From positions 1 through 9,945 of the forward strand of contig JAZKBD010000058.1 in the NCBI GenBank assembly GCA_040388785.1: DNA of 9,945 nucleotides, in the 5' to 3' direction. The notes under the pieces were generated by a model. It ran no database searches. It was not told the origin of the DNA and was given only the letters and a program-made list of their open reading frames with translations. Every line of letters starts with the position of its first letter. The first letter of the stretch is position 1. The DNA is from 66-474 sp040388785. GTDB lineage: Bacteria; Pseudomonadota; Gammaproteobacteria; Xanthomonadales; Rhodanobacteraceae. Made by a program: the position numbers and the translations under genes. This document shows, piece after piece, positions 1 through 6,470 of this stretch.

Positions 1-191
1 ACGTCCACGCCCATGCTGGCGAGCCGATCGGTGACCGGCGATGCCGCGCGGTCGGAACCCGACACGTCGTAACCCAGCGTGTGCAACACCTCGGCGATGC
101 CGCTCATTCCGGCGCCGCCGATGCCGATGAAATGCACGCGGCGGAAGCCCTGCATGATGTCGCCGTGCGGCGGGAGGCGATGCGGCGTCAT
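1..191 (-). CDS. murC: UDP-N-acetylmuramate--L-alanine ligase MurC (N-terminal part, cut by window edge)
   Basis: MurC uses ATP to join L-alanine to UDP-MurNAc, the first step of stem-peptide assembly in the cytoplasm. Only about 63 codons are visible; the rest lies beyond position 1. The translation begins MTPHRLPPHGD, then reaches VHFIGIGGAGMSGIAEVL at about residues 19-36 and GYDVSGSD shortly after. This is the Rossmann-like UDP-binding loop that opens MurC proteins (E. coli has HFVGIGGAGMGGIAEVL and then GYQISGSD). The ATG at 191 is preceded by GGAGG with a 7-base spacer and overlaps the murG stop by 4 bases (ATGA). A second in-frame ATG 12 codons later is possible but has no comparable context. 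The MurC-type GIGGAGMSG loop, together with the position right after murG, separates it from MurD, MurE and MurF. The gene frame cannot be checked past the edge. Confidence 0.95.
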   Translation of the reverse strand, partial: MTPHRLPPHGDIMQGFRRVHFIGIGGAGMSGIAEVLHTLGYDVSGSDRAASPVTDRLASMGVD

Positions 192-1273
192 GCGGCCACC
201 TCCAGGCAACGCTGGGCGATCACGTCGGCGGCGGCGGGCTTCGCCAGCGTGCGTGCGGCGTTGGCCATCACGAGACGCTTGTCCGGGTCGTGCAGAACGC
301 GTCCCAGCAAGCCGGCGAAAAGCGGCGCCTCGAAGTCGCGATCCTGCACCAATTTCGCCGCACCGGCGGCGACGAAGGCCTCGGCGTTTTTCGTCTGGTG
401 ATCGTCGACCGCGTGGGGAAACGGCAGCAGGATCGAACCCAGGCCCGCCGCGGCGAGTTCCGCCAGCGTCAGCGCGCCGGCGCGGCAGATCACGAAGTCG
501 GCCCATGCGTACGCCGCGGCCATGTCGGCGATGAACGGCTCGACGTTCGCCTCGACATCGACGCGCGCGTACGCGGCGCGGGTCGCCTCCACATGCTTGG
601 CGCCGCACTGATGCCGCACTTCCGGGCGACGCTCGGCCGGAATGCACGACAACGCATTCGGCAAGCCGAGGTTCAAGGTGCGGGCACCGAGGCTGCCGCC
701 CAACACGAGCAAGCGCGGCGCGCCGGTTCGATCCGCGAAGCGCACTTCGGGCGCGGGCAACGCGGCGATATCCGCGCGCACCGGATTGCCCGTCCATTCG
801 GCGTGCAGCTTCGCGGGAAACGCATCGGCAAAACCCGCCATGACCTTGCGTGCGACTTTCGCCAGCGCGCGGTTGGTGAAGCCCGCAATGCGATTTTGTT
901 CGTGCACCAGCAACGGGCGCCGCTGCAGCCACGCGGCGATGCCGCCGGGACCGGCCACGTAGCCGCCCATCGACAGCACGCTGCGCGGATTCGCTTCGCG
1001 CAGCGCGCGCCACGCGCCGACCAGCGCGCGCACCAGCATCCATGGCGCGGCGATGCGCTGCGCCAGGCCTTTGCCGCGCAGGCCGCGCACATGCAGCGTT
1101 TTCAGTGCGAGGTGATGCTCCGGCACGATGCGGTTTTCCATGCCGCCCTCGGCGCCAAGCCACAGCACCGGCACGTTGCGCGCACGCAGCGCCGCCGCGA
1201 CCGCGAGGCCGGGGAAGATATGGCCGCCGGTCCCGCCGGCCATGATCAGCACGGGCGCCTGCACGTTGCTCAT
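188..1273 (-). CDS. murG: UDP-GlcNAc:lipid I GlcNAc transferase MurG
   Basis: MurG is a peripheral inner-membrane GT-B glycosyltransferase that adds GlcNAc to lipid I to make lipid II. The protein is 361 residues (E. coli 355). The N-terminal glycine-rich loop GGTGGHIFPG spans residues 13-22. HEQN is at 124-127, TGNPVR at 161-166 and the second glycine loop GGSLGAR at 192-198. The donor-binding stretch RAGALTLAELAAAG runs from residue 264; Glu272 corresponds to the UDP-GlcNAc ribose-binding glutamate of E. coli. DDHQTKNA follows at 290-297. The reading frame stays open upstream into ftsW, but the family start MSNVQAPVLIMAGGTGG sits at 1273, with GAGG 7 bases before it and a 4-base ATGA overlap with the ftsW stop. 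It also overlaps murC by 4 bases. No key residue appears to be missing. Confidence 0.98.
   Translation of the reverse strand: MSNVQAPVLIMAGGTGGHIFPGLAVAAALRARNVPVLWLGAEGGMENRIVPEHHLALKTLHVRGLRGKGLAQRIAAPWMLVRALVGAWRALREANPRSVLSMGGYVAGPGGIAAWLQRRPLLVHEQNRIAGFTNRALAKVARKVMAGFADAFPAKLHAEWTGNPVRADIAALPAPEVRFADRTGAPRLLVLGGSLGARTLNLGLPNALSCIPAERRPEVRHQCGAKHVEATRAAYARVDVEANVEPFIADMAAAYAWADFVICRAGALTLAELAAAGLGSILLPFPHAVDDHQTKNAEAFVAAGAAKLVQDRDFEAPLFAGLLGRVLHDPDKRLVMANAARTLAKPAAADVIAQRCLEVAA
199..203 (-). promoter_or_regulatory. Shine-Dalgarno site of murC
   Basis: The minus strand reads GGAGG here, 7 bases before the murC ATG and inside the last codons of murG. It is a strong consensus site and supports the start at 191 over the later in-frame ATG. 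Confidence 0.75.
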
Positions 1274-2550
1274 GCGTGCACCTCGTCGAGCGTCGGCTCG
1301 ATGCGCTTGCGCGCCGCCAGCGGCAGTTCGGCAGGGGCGCGATCCGTTACGACGGATGCAGGCGAACCGGCCGGCCGCCGCGTCGCCATCCGCCGCGCGT
1401 CCTCGGCGCGGTGGATTTCGTACGCCGCGCGCAGCAACACGCCCAGCATCACGCACGTCATCAGCGTGCTCGATCCGCCGGAACTGATCAGCGGCAGCGT
1501 CAGCCCCTTGGTCGGCAGCACGCCCAGGTTCACGCCGACCGACACCAGCGCCTGCAGCCCCACCATCAGCGAAAGCCCGAACGCGACGTAGCCCGCGCGG
1601 TGCTGGCCCACTTCGACGCCGCGCAGGCCGAGTTGCAGGCCGCGTCCGACCAGCAGCGCAAACAATGCGAGCACGAACAGCACGCCGACGAAGCCGAGTT
1701 CCTCGGCGATCACCGCGAGGATGAAATCGGTGTGCGCTTCCGGCAGGTAGAACAATTTCTGCACGCTGCCGCCCAAGCCCACGCCGAACCACTTGCCGCG
1801 CCCCACCGCGATCAACGCTTGGGTCAGCTGGAAGCCGTTGTCGAACGGATCCTTCCAGGGATCGAGGAACGAGGTGAGGCGCTTGACGCGGTAATCGGTG
1901 GACAGCGCCAGGTATGCCCCCAGCGGCAGCATCGGCAGGCCCATGATCACGAGGTTGCGCATGCGCGCGCCGCCCAGCCACAGCATGCCGATCGTGACCA
2001 CGCCGATCAGCGCGGCCGAACCGAAGTCGGGCTGCGCCAGCAGCAGCACGGCGGTCAGGCCGGCGACCGCGACCGGTTTCACCGCGCCGAGGAACTTCGT
2101 TTCGACCGCGTCGCGATGGCGCACCAGATAACTCGCGACGTACAGCACCACCGTCAGCTTGGCGAGTTCCACCGGCTGGAAACCGGAAATGCCGAGATTG
2201 ATCCAGCGGCGCGCGCCGTTGATGCGCATGCCGAGGTGCGGCACGAACACCAGCAGCAGCAAGCCGAAGGTGATCAGCATCATCCGCCCGGAATAGCGCT
2301 CCAGCCAATCCAGCTCGACGCGCGCGGCGACGAACCATGCGATCGCGCCGCCCACCAGCAGGAACGCGAGGTGGCGCTCCAGGTAATGGAACTCGCCGAT
2401 GTGCTGGCCGTCCGCGACCGCAATGGAACTGGACGCCACCATCACGATGCCGAACGCGACCAGGCCGGCGATCGCCAGCAGCAGCCACGGGTCGTGGCGG
2501 CCTTCCGGGCCGTATTTGCGCACCGCCTGCGATTGACCGAACCAGACCAT
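1270..2550 (-). CDS. ftsW: Septal peptidoglycan polymerase FtsW (SEDS family)
   Basis: FtsW is the SEDS-family glycosyltransferase that polymerises lipid II at the division septum in a complex with FtsI. The protein is 426 residues and strongly hydrophobic, as expected for about ten membrane helices; the first is at about residues 22-41. The loop GVGLGGSVQKLFYLPEAHTD ends in Asp275, which matches the catalytic aspartate of E. coli RodA (Asp262) and FtsW. The signature NLGVLPTKGLTLPLISSGGSS covers residues 341-361. A charged cytoplasmic tail follows from about 377. The frame is open for another 84 codons upstream, but that part is a shadow of mraY; MVWFGQSQ at 2550 is the likely start. GAAGG lies about 10 bases before it and the mraY stop is 2 bases upstream. 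Notably it follows mraY directly, where murD sits in E. coli. FtsW rather than RodA is inferred from context and the SSGGSS region. Confidence 0.96.
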   Translation of the reverse strand: MVWFGQSQAVRKYGPEGRHDPWLLLAIAGLVAFGIVMVASSSIAVADGQHIGEFHYLERHLAFLLVGGAIAWFVAARVELDWLERYSGRMMLITFGLLLLVFVPHLGMRINGARRWINLGISGFQPVELAKLTVVLYVASYLVRHRDAVETKFLGAVKPVAVAGLTAVLLLAQPDFGSAALIGVVTIGMLWLGGARMRNLVIMGLPMLPLGAYLALSTDYRVKRLTSFLDPWKDPFDNGFQLTQALIAVGRGKWFGVGLGGSVQKLFYLPEAHTDFILAVIAEELGFVGVLFVLALFALLVGRGLQLGLRGVEVGQHRAGYVAFGLSLMVGLQALVSVGVNLGVLPTKGLTLPLISSGGSSTLMTCVMLGVLLRAAYEIHRAEDARRMATRRPAGSPASVVTDRAPAELPLAARKRIEPTLDEVHA

Positions 2551-2552
2551 GC

Positions 2553-3635
2553 TCAGCGCACCTTCAATGTTGCGAGACCGACCAGCACCAGCACCACCGA
2601 GATGATCCAGAAGCGCACGATCACGCGCGGTTCGGGCCAGCCCTTCAATTCGAAGTGGTGGTGGATCGGCGCCATCCGGAACACACGCTTGCCGCGCAAC
2701 TTGAAGCTGCCGACCTGCAGCATCACCGACGCGGTTTCGACCACGAACAGGCCGCCCATCACCAGCAGGACGATTTCCTGGCGCACGATCACCGCCACGC
2801 AACCGATCGCCGCGCCGATCGCGAGCGCGCCCACGTCACCCATGAACACCTGCGCGGGATAGGTGTTGAACCACAGGAATCCCAACCCCGCGCCGGTCAG
2901 CGCGCCGCAAAAAACGCTGAGTTCGCCCGCGCCCGGAATCGACGGAATGCCGAGATAAGCCGAGAACACCGCGTTGCCGGCGAGATAGGCGAACGCGCCC
3001 AGCGCCGCGGCCACCAGCACCGCCGGCATGATCGCGAGGCCATCGAGGCCATCGGTGAGATTCACCGCGTTCGAAAATCCGACGATCCACAAATACGTGA
3101 CCACCACGAAGCCCGCGCCCAGCGGAATCGCGACGTGCTTGAACAGCGGCACGTACAGCGCGGTCGCGGCCGGCACGTTGGAGGTGTAGAACAGGAACAG
3201 CGCGGCAGCCAGCCCCACCACCGACTGCGCGAGATATTTCCAGCGCGCCGGCAGCCCGTGCGGATCCTTCAGCACGAGCTTGCGGTAGTCGTCGTAGAAA
3301 CCGATCGCGCCGCAGGCCAGCGTCACCAGCAACACCACCCACAGATAGCGGCTGTGCAGGTCGCCCCACAACAAGGTCGCGATCACGACCGCCGCGAGGA
3401 TCAGGGTGCCGCCCATGGTCGGCGTGCCGGCCTTCGAAAGATGGGTTTGCGGGCCGTCGCTGCGCACCACCTGCCCGGCCTTCAATTCGGTAAGGCGGCG
3501 AATCACCGCGGGACCGAAGAACAGCGCGCCGAACAGTGCCGTCAGCGCCGCCATGATGGTGCGGAACGTGATGTAGTCGAACAGGCGGAACGCGCCGAAG
3601 TAAATTTCCAGCCAACGTGAAAGCTCAAGCAGCAT
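2553..3635 (-). CDS. mraY: Phospho-N-acetylmuramoyl-pentapeptide transferase MraY
   Basis: MraY is a polytopic inner-membrane enzyme that moves phospho-MurNAc-pentapeptide from UDP to undecaprenyl phosphate, forming lipid I. With the start at 3635 the protein is exactly 360 residues, the E. coli length. Visible motifs are DGPQTHLSKAGTPTMGG (60-76), the Asp-Asp pair in DDYRK (Asp115, Asp116), NLTDGLDGLA (192-201), FNTYPAQVFMGDVG with Asp267, and PIHHHFE (323-329) in the cytoplasmic uridine-binding loop. The C-terminus ATLKVR is identical to E. coli. An in-frame ATG 8 codons earlier exists, but it would place the ribosome-binding site inside the coding sequence; MLLELSRWLEIYFG matches the family start. 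The gene overlaps murF by 11 bases. All catalytic aspartates are present. Confidence 0.98.
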   Translation of the reverse strand: MLLELSRWLEIYFGAFRLFDYITFRTIMAALTALFGALFFGPAVIRRLTELKAGQVVRSDGPQTHLSKAGTPTMGGTLILAAVVIATLLWGDLHSRYLWVVLLVTLACGAIGFYDDYRKLVLKDPHGLPARWKYLAQSVVGLAAALFLFYTSNVPAATALYVPLFKHVAIPLGAGFVVVTYLWIVGFSNAVNLTDGLDGLAIMPAVLVAAALGAFAYLAGNAVFSAYLGIPSIPGAGELSVFCGALTGAGLGFLWFNTYPAQVFMGDVGALAIGAAIGCVAVIVRQEIVLLVMGGLFVVETASVMLQVGSFKLRGKRVFRMAPIHHHFELKGWPEPRVIVRFWIISVVLVLVGLATLKVR

Positions 3636-4995
3636 GCCGGTCGCCCCCCTTGTCGCCATCCAGCAATGCGGCGACCACGCGCTCCATGTGCGACGCGTGC
3701 GAGCCCTTCACCAGCACGCTGACGTTGGCGTGCAGGTCACGGCGCAACGATGCGACCAATGCAGGTTGATCGGCGAAAACGTGCGCGTCCGGGCCGAAAG
3801 CTTCCGCGGCGTTCGCGGCAAGTGCGCCGACCACGTACAGGCGCGCGATGCCCTGCTCGCGCGCGGCGCGGCCGATGCGTGCATGCAGCGCCGCCGCATC
3901 GGCTCCGAGTTCGCCCATGTTGCCCAGCACCAGCCAGCGCTCGCCGGGTTGCAGGGCCAACGTCGCGACCGCCGCCAGCGCGGAACCCGGGTTGGCGTTG
4001 TAGCTGTCGTCGAACAGCGCCCAGCCTTGCGGCGATTCGCGCCGCAGCAGCCGGCCGCCGACTGCTTCGGCATCCTGCAATCCGGCAACGATCGCATCCA
4101 GCGGCACGTCCACGGCCAGTGCCAGGGCTGCTGCCGCCGCTGCATTGGCGACGTTGTGGCGGCCCGGCAGCGGCAGGTGCACGGCGGCTTCACCGGACGG
4201 CGTCTTCAAGGTGAAGCGGCTGCCCGTGGCATCGAGTGCGATGTCGGTGGCGCTGACCTCCGCGTCCGCATCCAAACCGAAGCGCAGTTTGCGACGCGAT
4301 CCGGCAAGCCCGGTGAAATACATCGCGAAGGCATCGTCGGCGTTGATCACCGCCACGCCGTCCGGCGGCAGCGCCTGGTACATCGCGCCCTTGGTTTCGG
4401 CGATGCCTTCCAGCGTGTGCATGCGTTCGAGGTGCGCAGGCGCGACATTGTTGACCAGACCGACGCGCGGGCGCGCGATCGACGCGAGGTACGCGATGTC
4501 GCCCGGCTTGCCCGCGCCCATTTCCAGCACCGCGTAACGGGTGTCTTCCGGCATCGCCAGCAAGGTCAGCGGCAAACCGATCTCGTTGTTGAAGCTGCCG
4601 CTGTTGGAGTGCGTCTTGCCGTGGCGCGAAAGGATGCGCGCAGTCAGCGCCTTCACGCTGGTCTTGCCGTTGGAACCGGTGATGCCGATCACGGTGACGT
4701 CGCGCTGCGCGCGCACCGCGCTGGCGAGGTCGCCCAGCGCATGCAGGGTATCGGCCACCACGATCTGCGGAATATTCGAATCCACGCGCCGCGACACGAT
4801 CGCGCCCGCCGCGCCGCGCGCCGCGGCATCCTTGACGTGATCGTGACCGTCGTGCGTTTCGCCAACCAGCGCGACGAACAATTCGCCCGCCTTGATGGTG
4901 CGCGAATCGGTGGACACGCCGCAGGCGCCCGCGTCCTCACCCTGCAGCACGCCGCGCGTCCACACCGCAATTTCCTTGAGGCGCAGGCTCAACAT
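3625..4995 (-). CDS. murF: UDP-MurNAc-tripeptide--D-alanyl-D-alanine ligase MurF
   Basis: MurF is the cytoplasmic ATP-dependent ligase that adds D-Ala-D-Ala to UDP-MurNAc-tripeptide, completing the pentapeptide precursor. The protein is 456 residues (E. coli 452). The N-terminal domain has STDSRTIKAGELFVAL (28-43), typical of MurE/MurF. The nucleotide loop GITGSNGKTS is at 104-113. NNEIGLPLTLL (136-146) and LEMGAG (157-162) form the central domain. FDDSYNANP (328-336) is the hallmark that separates MurF from MurE. LVKGSHASHMERVV (428-441) closes the C-terminal domain. The start at 4995 has GGAGG 7 bases upstream and overlaps the murE stop by 7 bases. It overlaps mraY by 11 bases at the other end. 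The family's key residues that I can place are all present. Confidence 0.98.
   Translation of the reverse strand: MLSLRLKEIAVWTRGVLQGEDAGACGVSTDSRTIKAGELFVALVGETHDGHDHVKDAAARGAAGAIVSRRVDSNIPQIVVADTLHALGDLASAVRAQRDVTVIGITGSNGKTSVKALTARILSRHGKTHSNSGSFNNEIGLPLTLLAMPEDTRYAVLEMGAGKPGDIAYLASIARPRVGLVNNVAPAHLERMHTLEGIAETKGAMYQALPPDGVAVINADDAFAMYFTGLAGSRRKLRFGLDADAEVSATDIALDATGSRFTLKTPSGEAAVHLPLPGRHNVANAAAAAALALAVDVPLDAIVAGLQDAEAVGGRLLRRESPQGWALFDDSYNANPGSALAAVATLALQPGERWLVLGNMGELGADAAALHARIGRAAREQGIARLYVVGALAANAAEAFGPDAHVFADQPALVASLRRDLHANVSVLVKGSHASHMERVVAALLDGDKGGDRHAA
3644..3651 (-). promoter_or_regulatory. Shine-Dalgarno site of mraY
   Basis: The minus strand reads AAGGGGGG, 8 bases before the ATG at 3635 and within the end of murF. 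It decides between two in-frame ATGs, favouring 3635 over 3659. Confidence 0.65.
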
Positions 4996-6470
4996 GGACG
5001 CGCCTCCAGTGCGGCGCGCGCCACCTGCAAATCATCGAACGGGTGCTTGGCGCCGCCGACTTCCTGATAGGTCTCGTGGCCCTTGCCCGCGACCAGGACC
5101 ACGTCGCCCGCGCCGGCCTGCGCGATCGCGATATCGATTGCGCGGGCACGGTCGCGCATCATCGTCGCGTGTTCCGGTGCGCGCATGCCGGCCATGATTT
5201 GCGCAACGATCGCGTCGCCGTTTTCGTCGCGCGGGTTGTCGTCGGTGACGATCACGACGTCCGCCATCCGCTCGGCGATCGCACCCATGATGGGGCGCTT
5301 GCCCGCGTCGCGTTCGCCGCCGCAGCCGAACACGCAAACCAGTTTGCCGTCGCAATGCGCGCGCAACGCGGCCAGCACCTGTTCCAGCGCATCCGGCTTG
5401 TGCGAATAGTCGATCACCACCAGCGGCACCGCGCCACCACCCAGCCGATTCATGCGGCCGCTGATCGGCTGCAACGCCTCGAGCACGCCGCGGATTTGCG
5501 CGAACGGAACGTCCAGCACACCCAGCACGCCCGCCACCGCAAGCAGGTTGGCCACATTGAAACGGCCGAGCAAAGCGCTGTGCACCGGCGCCTCGCCCCA
5601 CGGCGTGGCGAGGTGGAAGTCGATGCCATCCGAGTGCGTGTGGATATCGTTCGCCCGCACATCGGCATCCGGGTTGTCGATGCCGCAGCGAAGGACCCGC
5701 ACGCCCGCCGGAATCCGCGTCGCCAGTTCGCGCCCGAACGCATCATCGACATTGATCACCGCGCCGCGCAAGCCGGGCCATGCGAACAGCTTGGCCTTGA
5801 CCGCCCCGTAGGCTTCCATCGTGCCGTGGTAGTCGAGGTGATCGCGCGTGAGGTTGGTGAACACCGCGACGTCGAAATGGATGCCGTCGACGCGGTGCTG
5901 GTCCAGCGCGTGCGAAGACACTTCCATCGCGACGTCGCTCGCGCCGGCATTGCGGAATTCGGCGATCAGGCCGTGCACGCGAATCACGTCGGGGGTGGTG
6001 CGTTCGCCGGCATGCAACGCACCATGCAGGCCGGCGCCCAGCGTGCCGATCGTCGCTGCACGCTTGCCGAGTCGCGTGAACCCCTGCGCCAGCAACTGCA
6101 CCGTCGAGGTCTTGCCGCTGGTGCCGGTGACGCCGACCACTGTCATCGCGGCCGACGGGTTGCCGTAGAAGCGTGCGGCGATGGCGCCGAGGTGGGTGCG
6201 GAGGTTGTCGATCCAGATGACGGGACTCGGGGAAGAGCCGGGACCCGGGTTCCGGGTCCCGGGTCCCGATTCGGCAAGCACCACCACCGCACCTTGCGCC
6301 ACCGCCGCATCCGCAAACTCGATCCCGTGATGCTTCGCGCCCGCCAGCGCGACGAAGGCGTCGCCCGCGCGCACGGCCTGCGAATCCTGGGTCAGGCCGG
6401 AAACGAAGATCCCGCCGTGTGGAGGCGAGGCGATGCCACGCAGCAGATCGTCGAGACGCATCGCGCTCAC
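4989..6470 (-). CDS. murE: UDP-MurNAc-L-alanyl-D-glutamate--meso-diaminopimelate ligase MurE
   Basis: MurE adds meso-diaminopimelate to UDP-MurNAc-L-Ala-D-Glu in the cytoplasm. From the GTG at 6470 it is 493 residues (E. coli 495). The nucleotide loop is GVTGTSGKTS (113-122), TTP is at 158-160, EVSSHAL at 183-189, and Lys225 lies where E. coli carries the carbamylated lysine. DYSHKPDALE is at 354-363 (E. coli has DYAHTPDALE). DNPR at 411-414 marks the meso-DAP enzyme, as opposed to the lysine-adding form. Two oddities: the usual Asn of the GTNGKT loop is Ser118, and residues 67-84 (Gly/Pro/Ser-rich) are encoded by a heptamer repeat array. They fall in a loop that is variable between MurE proteins and of similar length in E. 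coli, so function need not be lost. The GTG start overlaps the ftsI stop by 4 bases and has GGGGAGG 6 bases before it; the alternative is ATG at 6461. Confidence 0.97.
   Translation of the reverse strand: MSAMRLDDLLRGIASPPHGGIFVSGLTQDSQAVRAGDAFVALAGAKHHGIEFADAAVAQGAVVVLAESGPGTRNPGPGSSPSPVIWIDNLRTHLGAIAARFYGNPSAAMTVVGVTGTSGKTSTVQLLAQGFTRLGKRAATIGTLGAGLHGALHAGERTTPDVIRVHGLIAEFRNAGASDVAMEVSSHALDQHRVDGIHFDVAVFTNLTRDHLDYHGTMEAYGAVKAKLFAWPGLRGAVINVDDAFGRELATRIPAGVRVLRCGIDNPDADVRANDIHTHSDGIDFHLATPWGEAPVHSALLGRFNVANLLAVAGVLGVLDVPFAQIRGVLEALQPISGRMNRLGGGAVPLVVIDYSHKPDALEQVLAALRAHCDGKLVCVFGCGGERDAGKRPIMGAIAERMADVVIVTDDNPRDENGDAIVAQIMAGMRAPEHATMMRDRARAIDIAIAQAGAGDVVLVAGKGHETYQEVGGAKHPFDDLQVARAALEARPC
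6221..6273. repeat. Degenerate CGGG-led heptamer array inside murE
   Basis: On the plus strand the sequence divides into 7-base units: CGGGACT, CGGGGAA, a 4-base break GAGC, then CGGGACC, CGGGTTC, CGGGTCC, CGGGTCC and a degenerate CGATTCG. Six units begin with CGGG. The array lies within murE and encodes residues 67-84 without breaking the frame. I know of similar small heptamer runs between genes in Xanthomonadales genomes; whether this is the same family is inference. Confidence 0.8.
6238..6262. repeat. 11-bp perfect inverted repeat with 3-base loop, inside murE
   Basis: CCGGGACCCGG (6238-6248) is followed by GTT and then by its exact reverse complement CCGGGTCCCGG (6252-6262). The stem is almost entirely G-C, so the murE transcript could fold a very stable hairpin here. 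It is not followed by a U-run and lies mid-gene, so it does not look like a terminator. Confidence 0.85.

Noticed and set aside
1274..2488. Apparent N-terminal extension of MurG giving a 766-residue protein
   Set aside because: The upstream part is ftsW read out of frame (Arg/Gly-rich). The family start, with a ribosome-binding site and ATGA overlap, is at 1273.
1276..2862. A 528-codon plus-strand open frame opposite ftsW and the end of mraY
   Set aside because: Low-complexity His/Gln/Arg-rich shadow of a real gene; no family signature or credible start context.
3634..5067. A 477-codon plus-strand open frame opposite murF
   Set aside because: Antisense shadow of murF with the same skewed composition; nothing recognisable in the translation.
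6238..6262. The murE inverted repeat as an intrinsic terminator
   Set aside because: No T-run follows on either strand, and it lies mid-gene in an essential operon whose downstream genes must be expressed.
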